From Cypionkella sp. (GTDB lineage Bacteria; Pseudomonadota; Alphaproteobacteria; Rhodobacterales; Rhodobacteraceae): DNA of 64,000 nucleotides. Numbering within the stretch: position 1 is the first letter of the stretch; each line of letters begins with the position of its first letter. The stretch lies in contig NZ_JAQGKQ010000093.1 of the NCBI RefSeq assembly GCF_028290025.1, positions 16,338 to 80,337 on the forward strand, in the 5' to 3' direction. The translations under genes and the position numbers were made by a program. Below the pieces are notes generated by a model. That model was not told the origin of the DNA. It saw only the letters and a program-made list of their open reading frames with translations, and searched no databases. This document shows, piece after piece, positions 8,267-16,957 of the stretch.

Positions 8267-9757
8267 ATGGCTTTTTACCTGACCGCCGACGGAGGCACGG
8301 AAAGCCTGCGAGCGCGGATTTATGATCTGAACGGCGCTTGCCTTGGGCAGAAAGCTGTGCCGTATGAGACTCGCTTTGCGGCGGGTGCGCGGGCTGAACA
8401 GAACCCCGAAGACTGGTGGCAGGCGCTGATCACCGCCACCGCAGGCGCGATTGCTGAAGCAGGAATTGACGCGGGCCAGATAGAGGCGATGTGTTTTGCT
8501 ACCACCTGCTGCACCGTGGTTGCGCTTGACGAACAAGGCCGTGCGCTGCGGCCTGCGCTGATGTGGATGGATGTGCGCGCCAACGCCGAAGCCGACGCGG
8601 TGCTCGCCACGGGCGATGCGGCGTTAGCGATCAATGGTGCGGGGCAGGGGCCGGTATCGGCTGAGTGGATGATCCCCAAGGCGCTGTGGTTGAAACGCCA
8701 CGAGCCCGCAACTTTCGATGCCGCCCATACGATCTGCGAGTATCAGGATTTTCTTATCCTGCGGCTGACCGGCGAGCGTTGCGCGTCTTTGGATAATGCG
8801 GGCCTGCGTTGGCATTATTCCAGTCGCAACGGCGGTTGGGCGCGCGGTATTCTTGCCAAGTTAGGGCTGGAGGATTTGATCGAAAAATGGCCCGCCCGCG
8901 TGGTGCCTCCGGGTGAGGTGGCGGGCACATTGACCCCCCATGCCGCTCATGCCCTGGGGCTTAGTCAAAGCGTCAAAGTGGTGCAGGGTGGGGCGGATGC
9001 ATTAATTGGGATGATCGGGCTTGGCGTTGCCCAACCGGGGCAACTGGCGCTGATCACCGGCTCGTCGCATTTGCTGTTTGGTGTTACAGAGGCACCGCTG
9101 CACGCGCCGGGCGTCTGGGGCGCTTATCCTGATATCGTTTATCCGGGGCGCTGGATTGTCGAAGGCGGGCAAACCTCGACGGGGTCGATCATCAACTGGC
9201 TGCGGCGGATGACGGGCGGCACGTTGGATCTGGCCGAGATGAACCGCTTGGCCGAGGCGTTGGAGCCCGGTTGTGAAGGCTTGATCGTGCAGGACCACTT
9301 TCAAGGCAATCGCACGCCCTATACCGATCCGCTGAGCCGGGGTGCGATTGTGGGGCTGACACTGGCACACGAGCCGCAACACATCTTCCGCGCCATCATG
9401 GAAGGCATTGGTTTTGGCACTCGCGCCATTCTGGATGCATTCCGGGCGGGGGGCTATGCATCCACCGAGATCACCGTGGGCGGTGGCGCTACGGCGTCGC
9501 GGTTATGGATGCAGATACATGCCGATACCGCAGGCTTGCCGGTGCGGATTCCGGCTTCTGCGGATGCGCCATCGACTGGATCGGCGGTGCTCGCAGCGCA
9601 TGGAGCTGGGCGGTTTGCGAGCATCGACGAGGGCATTGCCGCACTGGTGCGGCCCGGTTCGAGCATTGACCCACGCCCGCGCGAGGCCGCGATGTACGAG
9701 GAAATTTATCATAAATACAAGGCGCTGTATCCGGCGCTGAAAGGGGCTCTGGCATGA
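8267..9757 (+). CDS. FGGY-family carbohydrate kinase
   Basis: A 496-residue sugar kinase with the two actin-like domains of the FGGY family. The N-terminal phosphate loop is TADGGTESLRARIYD, the central region has the family aspartate segment (VVQGGADALIGMIGLGV), and the C-terminal adenosine motif is VGGGATASRLWMQI. The family includes ribulo-, xylulo-, glycero- and AI-2 (LsrK) kinases; the family tree would be needed to choose. Its place in a SorC-regulated importer operon implies phosphorylation of the imported or partly oxidised sugar. The stop overlaps the next gene by ATGA. Confidence 0.88.
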   Translation: MAFYLTADGGTESLRARIYDLNGACLGQKAVPYETRFAAGARAEQNPEDWWQALITATAGAIAEAGIDAGQIEAMCFATTCCTVVALDEQGRALRPALMWMDVRANAEADAVLATGDAALAINGAGQGPVSAEWMIPKALWLKRHEPATFDAAHTICEYQDFLILRLTGERCASLDNAGLRWHYSSRNGGWARGILAKLGLEDLIEKWPARVVPPGEVAGTLTPHAAHALGLSQSVKVVQGGADALIGMIGLGVAQPGQLALITGSSHLLFGVTEAPLHAPGVWGAYPDIVYPGRWIVEGGQTSTGSIINWLRRMTGGTLDLAEMNRLAEALEPGCEGLIVQDHFQGNRTPYTDPLSRGAIVGLTLAHEPQHIFRAIMEGIGFGTRAILDAFRAGGYASTEITVGGGATASRLWMQIHADTAGLPVRIPASADAPSTGSAVLAAHGAGRFASIDEGIAALVRPGSSIDPRPREAAMYEEIYHKYKALYPALKGALA

Positions 9758-10503
9758 TCCGCGAGTTCGATCTGACCGGGCGTCTGGCGGTTGTAACGGG
9801 AGGAGCGGCAGGCATTGGCCGTGCAATTTGTGCCGTGCTGGCAGAAGGCGGCGCGAGGGTGGTGGTTGCCGATCGCAACGCCGAGGCAGCAGCGGCTTTG
9901 GCTGCCGAACTGGGCGGCATCGCCCTGCCGCTGGATGTGACCGACCCCGAGAGATGCGAGATTGCCGCCATCGACCTTATGGCAAACTACGGCCCGGCGG
10001 CGATTTTGGTGAACAATGCGGGCATCGTGATGAATGCCACCTCGCTGGAGGTTGATCTGGCCGACTGGCGGCGGGTGATTGATGTCAATTTGCACGGCGT
10101 GTTTCATACCAGCCGCGCGTTTGGGCGGCATATGGTGGCGGCAGGGCGCGGTAGCGTGATCAACATCAGTTCGATCTGCGGTGAGGTGACGGTGCATCCG
10201 CAACCGCAAGCCGCCTATAACGCGGCCAAAGCTGGCGTGAACCTGCTGACAAAATCGCTGGCGGTGGAATGGGCGGGGCGGGTGCGGGTGAACGCTGTGG
10301 CGCCGGGATACACTGCGACTGAATTGACGCTGCTGGGTCGGTCAAAACCCGAATGGTTCAACACTTGGTTGGCGGGAATTCCGATGGGACGTCTGGCTGA
10401 GCCGCGCGAGATCGCGCTGGCAGTGGCTTACCTCGCCTCGGATGCAGCGTCTTATGTCACCGGCACTGTGCTGACGGTGGACGGCGGCTATACGGCAATT
10501 TGA
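9754..10503 (+). CDS. SDR-family NAD(P)-dependent oxidoreductase
   Basis: A 249-residue classical short-chain dehydrogenase. It has the nucleotide motif TGGAAGIG (residues 15-22), NNAG, and the catalytic Tyr155-x-x-x-Lys159 (YNAAK). An acidic residue after strand 2 (VVVADRN) suggests NAD+ preference, which fits oxidation in catabolism. It is translationally coupled to the FGGY kinase (ATGA). The likely role is oxidation of a sugar alcohol or deoxy-alditol to the ketose used by the kinase and TPP complex; the substrate is inferred only. Confidence 0.85.
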   Translation: MIREFDLTGRLAVVTGGAAGIGRAICAVLAEGGARVVVADRNAEAAAALAAELGGIALPLDVTDPERCEIAAIDLMANYGPAAILVNNAGIVMNATSLEVDLADWRRVIDVNLHGVFHTSRAFGRHMVAAGRGSVINISSICGEVTVHPQPQAAYNAAKAGVNLLTKSLAVEWAGRVRVNAVAPGYTATELTLLGRSKPEWFNTWLAGIPMGRLAEPREIALAVAYLASDAASYVTGTVLTVDGGYTAI

Positions 10504-10513
10504 AGGAGGAAAC

Positions 10514-11269
10514 ATGAGTATCACCAAACGCGTGGCATTGGTCACAGGTGCAAGTCGCGGTATCGGCAAGGCGATTGCAATCGGATTGGCCGAGCGCGGC
10601 TTTGATCTGGTGCTGAACGATATTGCTGCACAGTCGATCACGCTTGACGAAACTGCAACTGAGGCGCGCACGCATGGCGGCCGGGTGATCGCTTTGCATG
10701 CGGACGTCTCAAACAAGGCGCAGGTGCAGGCGATGGTAACGGATGCGGTTGCGCAGATGGGCAGCATTCATGCAGTGGTGAACAACGCGGGCATTCTGCG
10801 CGCGTCTGACGTGGAACACTGCCCTGAGGATTATTGGGACAGCGTGATGGACATCAATGCCAAAGGCACTTTTTTGGTCGTGCAGGCAGTGCTACCGATG
10901 ATGAAAGCGCAGAACTACGGGCGCATCTGCAATATCTCGTCCATTGGCGGCAAGCATGGCGCGCCTGAGCAAGCGCATTACTCCGCATCGAAAGCCGCCG
11001 TGATGGGCTTTACCCGCGTGCTTGCTCAAGAAGTCGGCCCGTTTGGTATTACCGCCAACTGTATTTGTCCCGGCATTATCCTGACCGATATGGGCCGGGT
11101 GAACCTTGACGACCCCAGCATCAGCAATGCCTGGAAAGCCAAGACCGCGATGGCGCGCATTGGTGACCCAGAGGATGTGGTGGGGCCGGTTGCATTTTTC
11201 TGTTCGGACGACAGTGCTTTTGTCACCGGGCAAAGTCTTAACGTCGATGGGGGCATCGTGCTTAGTTGA
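10514..11269 (+). CDS. SDR-family oxidoreductase (FabG-like)
   Basis: A 251-residue classical SDR with TGASRGIG, NNAG and YSASK (Tyr156, Lys160), plus the C-terminal VTGQSLNVDGG. It is the last gene of the operon, 10 bases after the other SDR and preceded by AAGGAGGAA, a strong ribosome site. Sequence resembles FabG, but FabG itself normally lies in the fab cluster. Here it more likely acts on a hydroxy or keto group of the same catabolic substrate. Two different SDRs in one operon suggest two separate oxidations or an epimerisation by oxidation and reduction. Confidence 0.83.
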   Translation: MSITKRVALVTGASRGIGKAIAIGLAERGFDLVLNDIAAQSITLDETATEARTHGGRVIALHADVSNKAQVQAMVTDAVAQMGSIHAVVNNAGILRASDVEHCPEDYWDSVMDINAKGTFLVVQAVLPMMKAQNYGRICNISSIGGKHGAPEQAHYSASKAAVMGFTRVLAQEVGPFGITANCICPGIILTDMGRVNLDDPSISNAWKAKTAMARIGDPEDVVGPVAFFCSDDSAFVTGQSLNVDGGIVLS

Positions 11270-11284
11270 GCGATCTTTAAGTTT

Positions 11285-11322
11285 GATCTGGGTCGGCAGC
11301 AACAGTCGTTGCCGATCAGATT
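11285..11322. terminator. Imperfect hairpin between convergent operons
   Basis: The gap between the rightward SDR gene (ends 11269) and the leftward SDR gene (ends 11321) holds an imperfect hairpin: GATCTG/TCAGAT and CAAC/GTTG arms around AGTC. There is no clear T run on either side, so it is only a weak candidate for a two-way terminator. Confidence 0.3.
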
Positions 11323-12079
11323 AGAGCGACTCGGCGCCGTCGATGACAAGCGCGTGGCCCGTCATGAATGACGATTTATCCGACGCCAGAAACACGATGC
11401 TGTCAGAAATTTCATCGACCCTGCCGAACCGCCTCATTGGGATCAAGGTCGCCACGTAGTCTTCCAACGCCAAGCGCCCACCCATCTGTGCCTCAAAACC
11501 AGCGTTGAAGGTCGTGTCAACAAAGCCGGGGCAAAGCGCATTGCAGCGTATGTTGTAGCGGGCATAATCGACGGCGATCTGTTTGGTCATTGCGATAACC
11601 GCATGTTTTGTCGTGGTGTATGCGATCATCTCGCGGTCATATTGCACACCTGAATTGGAGGCGGTGATAATGATTGATCCGCTCCGCTGCAGCTTCATGA
11701 TGGCTATAGCCGCCTGCGCTGCCACGAAATGAGCACGAACGTTCAGCCGCCAAGAGTTATCCATATCGGCGGGCGTGATCTGATCGAGTTTGCCAGGGAT
11801 CTGAATGCCCGCATGGGAGTGCAGGATATCAAGCTTGCCATAACGCGAGGCCGTATCGTTTATGGCACGCGTCAGGGCGTCGTCGTCGGTTACATCCAAC
11901 CGCATTGCTTCGGCGATGCCGCCGCTGGATATAATTAATGCCGCTGTCTCGGATGCGCTGGCATGGGCGAGGTCGGTCACAACAACTTTGGCACCTTGTG
12001 CGGCCATTGCTAACGCGCCTGCGCGGCCGATACCGGCTCCGGCTGCGGTGACAAAAGCGATGCGGTCCTGCAAAAGCAT
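11321..12079 (-). CDS. SDR-family oxidoreductase in polyamine-type transporter operon
   Basis: Start set at the ATG at 12079, which has GGGAAG upstream and gives the normal SDR N-terminus (MLLQDRIAFVTAAGAGIGRA); a longer frame to 12145 would run into the upstream permease. The 252 residues contain TAAGAGIG and the catalytic YTTTK (Tyr154, Lys158); the usual NNAG is replaced by HSHAG. It starts 11 bases after the permease gene and is the last gene of the potADBC-like operon. The probable role is oxidation of the imported substrate; the acidic residue after strand 2 (VVVTDLA) suggests NAD+. Confidence 0.82.
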   Translation of the reverse strand: MLLQDRIAFVTAAGAGIGRAGALAMAAQGAKVVVTDLAHASASETAALIISSGGIAEAMRLDVTDDDALTRAINDTASRYGKLDILHSHAGIQIPGKLDQITPADMDNSWRLNVRAHFVAAQAAIAIMKLQRSGSIIITASNSGVQYDREMIAYTTTKHAVIAMTKQIAVDYARYNIRCNALCPGFVDTTFNAGFEAQMGGRLALEDYVATLIPMRRFGRVDEISDSIVFLASDKSSFMTGHALVIDGAESL

Positions 12080-12090
12080 CAAAGTCTTCC

Positions 12091-12906
12091 CTAAGATTTG
12101 GCCGCACCGCGCCGCAAGATGCTTTGGGCGGTGATTAGAAGGCATAGGGAAACCGCCAAAACCATGCTGCCGATCGCGTTGATTTCGGGCGTCACACCGC
12201 GCCGGATCGACGAGAAGACATAGATCGGCAGCGTGGTGTTAGAGCCTGCGACAAAGAACGCGATGATGAAGTCGTCGAAGGAAAACGTGAAGGCCAACAG
12301 AGCTCCCGCAAGTATTCCCGGAAAGATTTGCGGTAGCGTCACTTGGCGAAAGGTGCCGAACGGCGTTGCGCCAAGGTCAGCGGAAGCTTCGATCAGGCTG
12401 CGATCCATGCCGGCGATGCGGGCGCGGACGATAATGATGACCAAGGACATCGAAAACAGCCCGTGTGCTGCGATGAGCGAGCCGTAGCCCAAGCCCAGTT
12501 GCGGCGCGGTTTCGGCCGAGGCGAAGATCAGTTTCAGCATCGGGTTCAGCACGTCAAACAGCGTTACCATCGCGATGAGGGTGGCGATGCCGATCACGAT
12601 GCCGGGGACCATAACTGCGATGTAGATCATCGCATCGAACAGCGCGCGGGTCTTGCCCTTGACGCCTTGCAGCGCCAGTGCCGCCATTGTTCCAAACACT
12701 GTCGCCAAAACGGACGAGGTCAAGGCGACGATCAGGCTGGTCTGAAACGCCTCGACCACAAAGGTATTCGACAGCGCCTTGCCATACCATTGCACAGAAA
12801 GACCCTGCAACTGGCTTGCCGCTTTCCCGGCGTTAAACGAAAACAGCACGATGATGCCAATCGGCACATAGAGGAACAGGTAAACGGCGAGGGCATAAAG
12901 GCGCAT
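12091..12906 (-). CDS. ABC transporter permease, PotC type
   Basis: A 271-residue inner-membrane permease with about six helices and the binding-protein-dependent transport loop (EASADLGATPFGTFRQVTLP). It belongs to the spermidine/putrescine group (PotC/PotI). It follows the PotB-like gene by 6 bases. Together with 12913 it forms the heterodimeric channel for the binding protein at 13767. Polyamine specificity is by family resemblance only; related importers carry other amines and small organic cations. Confidence 0.85.
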   Translation of the reverse strand: MRLYALAVYLFLYVPIGIIVLFSFNAGKAASQLQGLSVQWYGKALSNTFVVEAFQTSLIVALTSSVLATVFGTMAALALQGVKGKTRALFDAMIYIAVMVPGIVIGIATLIAMVTLFDVLNPMLKLIFASAETAPQLGLGYGSLIAAHGLFSMSLVIIIVRARIAGMDRSLIEASADLGATPFGTFRQVTLPQIFPGILAGALLAFTFSFDDFIIAFFVAGSNTTLPIYVFSSIRRGVTPEINAIGSMVLAVSLCLLITAQSILRRGAAKS

Positions 12907-12912
12907 TTTCCC

Positions 12913-13767
12913 TCACATCAACGAGATATCATCGCGGCCACCCGACCAGCGACGCGTAAAGCGCATGTAGGCAGTGACGGTCACCAGCATCACCAGCACC
13001 AAAGCCACCGCGACCGCCGAGCCAAAAGCCCAGTTGCGCGACTGCACGAATAGATCGACCAGCGCATTGCCGACAAAGAACACCTTGCCGCCGCCGAGCA
13101 TCGCGGGGATCAGGAATTCCCCCATCAACAGGATGAACACCAGCATGCAGCCAGTGGCCACGCCCGGCATCGACAAGGGGAGTGTGACGGACAGGAACGT
13201 GTTGAGCGGTGGTGCACCAAGGTCGCTCGCGGCCTCCAGCAGGCGCTTGTCCAGCCGTTCGAGGCTAACGTAGATCGGAAAGACCATCAGCGGCAGATAG
13301 CCATAGACGATGCCGACCAGTACGGCGAAGGGGGTATTGATCAGCTGGATATGACCCAGACCCAAGGCGGCGAATACATTAGGCAAGCCTTTGCCGCCCA
13401 ACAGAAAGATCCACGCATAGCTCCGGATCAGGATCGATGTCCAGAATGGCACGATCACGAGGATCAACAACATCGTCTGCCATTTGGCGCTGGCGCGTAC
13501 GGCGAGGAAATATGCCAGCGGATAGGCGATGAACAGGCAAGCGATGGTGCCGATTGGCGCCAGCACCATAGTGTTCTTGAACGCCGCCCATCTCGCGCCG
13601 AGGTTTAAGAAATTGGCAAAGCTGAAAGCGGGAACATAGCCACCGGCTGGCCCCCGCTCTCCAAATGAAAACACGAAAACCACGATCAGGGGCAGCACCA
13701 GCATGGCGACGAACCAAGCGGTTGCAGGAAACAATAGCAGCGCTCTCCGAAATCGTGGTTTCATCAC
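12913..13767 (-). CDS. ABC transporter permease, PotB type
   Basis: A 284-residue inner-membrane protein with six predicted helices and the ATPase-contact loop (EAASDLGAPPLNTFLSVTLP). It resembles PotB/PotH. Its start overlaps the stop of the binding-protein gene at 13767, so the two are coupled. The N-terminal basic stretch before the first helix (MMKPRFRRALLLF) agrees with a cytoplasmic N-terminus. Confidence 0.85.
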   Translation of the reverse strand: MMKPRFRRALLLFPATAWFVAMLVLPLIVVFVFSFGERGPAGGYVPAFSFANFLNLGARWAAFKNTMVLAPIGTIACLFIAYPLAYFLAVRASAKWQTMLLILVIVPFWTSILIRSYAWIFLLGGKGLPNVFAALGLGHIQLINTPFAVLVGIVYGYLPLMVFPIYVSLERLDKRLLEAASDLGAPPLNTFLSVTLPLSMPGVATGCMLVFILLMGEFLIPAMLGGGKVFFVGNALVDLFVQSRNWAFGSAVAVALVLVMLVTVTAYMRFTRRWSGGRDDISLM

Positions 13768-14921
13768 TAGGCCGACTTGAACCGGGCCATCAACTCGGCG
13801 CGATCGGGGTTGGTCAGGGTCTCTGCCGCGCCGAACTCCAGCGCGTTGAGCAGCTCTGCGGCAGGATACAGGATCGGATCGGCCAGACGCTCTGGCGTTA
13901 ACATGGCATTGACGCGGGCATCGGCGACAGGTTGGCCGTGGAACAGCGTCTCTTTCATGTTGATCGCAGGGTCGAGCAAGTAGTTGATGAGCGCATAAGC
14001 CGCATCACGGTGCGGGGCACCGATTGGAACGGCGTAGAAATCGCTCCAAATCTCGCCGCCCTCTTTACCTAGGGTGTATTCGATCTCGGGCATATCGCGG
14101 TTCAACTGTTTTCCGTCGCCCGTCCAGCACATTGCCAGCCACGCATCGCCATTGCGCATCGCGGGCTGATAATCCGAGGTGATTGCAAACAAATGCGGCT
14201 TGACGTCAAGCAGCAGTTTTTCGGCGTCGGCAAGCTCTTTCGGGTCAACGGAATTGAAGGAATAGCCGAAATATTTCAAAGCGTTGCCGATTGTGGTCAG
14301 CTGATAGTCATGCACCGTCGTGCGACCGGAAAACGCTCCCTGGGTAATGTCCCAGAATTCTTTCCAACTGGTCACGGCTTTGCTGTTGTTGTTTGCCGTG
14401 TTGGTCGCCATGCCAGTGGTGCCCCAGTCTTTTGAGACCGCGTAGATTTTGCCATCGACGGTTCCGGGGCCAGCAAAACGTGGATCAAAGGCGTTGGCGT
14501 CGTAGTTTGGTATCTTCGACATGTCCAACGGTTCGATCAGACCGAGTTCGACATAGGTGGTGATCGTGTAGTTGGTCGGCACGAACACGTCCCAGCCGGT
14601 GCCGCCCGCCTGAAGTTTGGCCAACATTTCCTCGTTTGAACCAAAGACATTCAGATCGACAGCGGCCCCGGTTGCGGCCTTGAAACTTTCGAAATCCGCC
14701 GGGTCGTGGTAGTTTGGCCAGCTGGCAATCACCACGCGGTCGCCAATGTTCGCCTGTGCCATGGCTTGTCGGGAAAGCGTCGCGCCAAGCACCGATGTCG
14801 CGAGCCCCAAGCCGGTCACACCCAAGAAATGCCGGCGCGAAACCGAGCCTTTCTTGTAGCGCATAAGTTCTTCCATAAACTTTGTACGAGATATGAAGTC
14901 ATTGCGGTCACTCATGTTCAT
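13767..14921 (-). CDS. Spermidine/putrescine-type periplasmic binding protein with Tat signal
   Basis: A 384-residue extracellular solute-binding protein of the PotD/PotF family (VVIASWPNYHDPADFESFKAA near the N-terminus). A twin-arginine signal (SRRHFLGVTG, Arg29-Arg30) ends near AMA at 55, so it is probably exported folded, unlike E. coli PotD which uses Sec. The first 25 residues before the Tat motif are unusually long; a start at Met16 or Met20 would give a more normal leader. It lies 27 bases after the ATPase gene. Confidence 0.85.
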   Translation of the reverse strand: MNMSDRNDFISRTKFMEELMRYKKGSVSRRHFLGVTGLGLATSVLGATLSRQAMAQANIGDRVVIASWPNYHDPADFESFKAATGAAVDLNVFGSNEEMLAKLQAGGTGWDVFVPTNYTITTYVELGLIEPLDMSKIPNYDANAFDPRFAGPGTVDGKIYAVSKDWGTTGMATNTANNNSKAVTSWKEFWDITQGAFSGRTTVHDYQLTTIGNALKYFGYSFNSVDPKELADAEKLLLDVKPHLFAITSDYQPAMRNGDAWLAMCWTGDGKQLNRDMPEIEYTLGKEGGEIWSDFYAVPIGAPHRDAAYALINYLLDPAINMKETLFHGQPVADARVNAMLTPERLADPILYPAAELLNALEFGAAETLTNPDRAELMARFKSA

Positions 14922-14948
14922 TCTCCCAGTTGTATTTTTGTTATGTTT

Positions 14949-16049
14949 TCAGTCATTGCCAAGGATCAAACCGACCCCATCACGCCAGCTTGCATGTGCC
15001 GCTTGCCCCGGTTCAAAGGCACCTTCGACAGCTTCGGCTTGGCGTGGAACCAGCACCAAGAACTCACCAAGATCAGTATTCTTAACGAGGTATTCGGTAT
15101 GTTCGCCAAGGAAAATACGCGCGGCAATCGTCACCGGCACAGAAATGCGGTCTGCGGGCGTAGCATTGCGTTGCAAAGTGATCTGCTCGGGCCGCAGGCA
15201 AAGCGAGGCCGTTTGCCCAATCACCAAGGAACGCGGTGCGTTGGCAGTATGGTTCAGGCCAACAACACGGATCTGGCAACTATCTCCCGACGCCGTGACG
15301 ACGCCCGCGAAGAAGTTCGTCTTGCCGACGAAATCTGCGACGTAACGGGTGTTCGGGCTGTCATAAAGCGCACGAGGCGAGCCGATTTGCACGATTTTGC
15401 CGCCTTGCATCACACAAATGCGATCCGACATCGACAGTGCCTCTTCCTGATCATGGGTGACCAGAACGAAAGTAATGCCAAGCTGACGTTGCAGAGTTTG
15501 AAGCTCTATCTGCATGTCGCGTCGGAGCTTTTTGTCTAAGGCTGCCATCGGCTCGTCCAGCAACAAAAGCTTGGGTTCGTTGACGATGGCCCGCGCAAGG
15601 GCGACGCGCTGTTGCTGGCCACCTGACATTTCGTAAATGCGGCGCGTGCCATAGCCGGGCAGGCGCACTGTATCTAGCGCCTTATCGACGGCGCGAGCGA
15701 TTTCGGCTTTTTGCAGGCGGGGGCGCTGTTGACGCAGGCCATAGGCGATGTTGTCAAAGACGGTTAGGTGGGGAAACAGCGCATAGTGTTGAAAAACCAT
15801 GTTGATCGGGCGGCGGTAGGGCGGCAGATCGTTCACCCGTTGCCCATCAAGCAGCACATCGCCCGAGGTTGGAACTTCAAAGCCGGCCAACATCCGCAGG
15901 GCAGTGGTCTTGCCGCAGCCGGATGGGCCGAGGAACGACAGGAACTCACCACGCTGGATCGTCAGCGAGACATTATCGGCGGCAATGACCTTGCCGTAAT
16001 GCTTTGAGGTATTTCGCAATTCGGCGATTGGGTCATTTTGTTCGGCCAT
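14949..16049 (-). CDS. ABC transporter ATP-binding protein, PotA type
   Basis: A 366-residue importer ATPase. Walker A is GPSGCGKTT (41-49), the signature is MSGGQQQRVALARA, Walker B is LLLLDEPMAALD, and a C-terminal TOBE domain follows. It is the first gene of the leftward operon ATPase - binding protein - two permeases - SDR, and is divergent from the LuxR-type regulator at 16151. Confidence 0.9.
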   Translation of the reverse strand: MAEQNDPIAELRNTSKHYGKVIAADNVSLTIQRGEFLSFLGPSGCGKTTALRMLAGFEVPTSGDVLLDGQRVNDLPPYRRPINMVFQHYALFPHLTVFDNIAYGLRQQRPRLQKAEIARAVDKALDTVRLPGYGTRRIYEMSGGQQQRVALARAIVNEPKLLLLDEPMAALDKKLRRDMQIELQTLQRQLGITFVLVTHDQEEALSMSDRICVMQGGKIVQIGSPRALYDSPNTRYVADFVGKTNFFAGVVTASGDSCQIRVVGLNHTANAPRSLVIGQTASLCLRPEQITLQRNATPADRISVPVTIAARIFLGEHTEYLVKNTDLGEFLVLVPRQAEAVEGAFEPGQAAHASWRDGVGLILGND

Positions 16050-16104
16050 CCGCCCATCCGTGCCTATGCAGTGAACTGAGCTAAATCCTAGGCAGGCGGC
16101 TTTT

Positions 16105-16147
16105 CATTGTATATACCTCAAAAAGCATAGCGGCGATTTATACATTG
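16105..16147. promoter_or_regulatory. Inverted repeat in potA/luxR divergent promoter region
   Basis: CATTGTATATACC (16105-16117) and GATTTATACATTG (16135-16147) are inverted copies matching at 10 of 13 positions, separated by 17 bp. They sit in the 101-bp gap between the divergent transporter operon and the LuxR-type gene and could be the binding site of that regulator or a pair of -10 boxes. No experiment supports either. Confidence 0.4.
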
Positions 16148-16150
16148 CAA

Positions 16151-16933
16151 ATGAATCAGGCAGAACTGTTCACGAAAGCGGGTAGCCTGGTCGAGATGAT
16201 CGGGGCCAAGGGCTTTCCTGGCGCACTGGCAGACCTGCTGCGATTCACGGTGCCTTACAGCTACACCGTCGTATTTGGCTATCGCGATGCGGCTCGCCCA
16301 TTGGACCTTTTCGACGACTTTCCGGTGAGCAAGCAGAAGATATTCGTGACCGACTATGTCGAGGGCCCGTATCTGTTGGACCCATTTTTTCGCGCAGCCA
16401 AGCGCCCGGTTGCGCAGGGGTTGTATCGGATGCGCGATCTGGCGCCCGATCGGTTTTATCAGGGCGAATACTATCGCAATTATTACGCGAAAACCGGACT
16501 GGCCGAGGAGATCGGCTTTTTCATCAAGCTGGCACCATCAACGACCATAGTTTTGTCGCTGATGCGGGCTGAAAAGGCGTTCAGCGCTCGCGAGATGGTT
16601 GGTCTGCAAAACATTGCGCCGTTTGTGATCGCGACCGCTCGTAAGCACTGGGGCGGTCTGCCCCATATGACGCAGACCAGTGATAATGGGGACGATAAAA
16701 AGATAGAGAACTCCTTCGCAAGCTTTGGTCAGGGCACCCTGACGCCGCGTGAGCGTGAGGTTGTCGAACATACGCTCAAGGGCAATTCCGCTGAGGCGAT
16801 TAGTAAGATCCTCGGCATTGCCTCCGGCACGGTGCGCATTCATCGCCGCAATGTTTACGCCAAACTTCAGATCTCATCGCAGGGCGAACTGTTTTCGATG
16901 TTCATCAAAGCCCTGAGCGGCACGGCTGGCTAG
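16151..16933 (+). CDS. LuxR-family transcriptional regulator (FixJ-type HTH)
   Basis: Start placed at ATG 16151; a TTG two codons earlier is less likely. The 260 residues have an N-terminal sensor region with no receiver aspartate pattern and a C-terminal LuxR HTH (LTPREREVVEHTLKGNSAEA to VYAKLQI, about 194-245). The N-terminus lacks the convincing aromatic/Asp set of acyl-homoserine-lactone receptors, so I do not call it a quorum sensor. Its divergent position suggests that it controls the polyamine-type importer operon, perhaps by sensing the imported compound. Confidence 0.78.
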   Translation: MNQAELFTKAGSLVEMIGAKGFPGALADLLRFTVPYSYTVVFGYRDAARPLDLFDDFPVSKQKIFVTDYVEGPYLLDPFFRAAKRPVAQGLYRMRDLAPDRFYQGEYYRNYYAKTGLAEEIGFFIKLAPSTTIVLSLMRAEKAFSAREMVGLQNIAPFVIATARKHWGGLPHMTQTSDNGDDKKIENSFASFGQGTLTPREREVVEHTLKGNSAEAISKILGIASGTVRIHRRNVYAKLQISSQGELFSMFIKALSGTAG

Positions 16934-16957
16934 AGGCACCGCGTTTGATAGGCGTGG

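Noticed and set aside
16151..16933. Quorum-sensing LuxR solo
   Set aside because: The C-terminal HTH fits, but the N-terminal domain does not show the residues expected of an acyl-homoserine-lactone pocket and no luxI is present.
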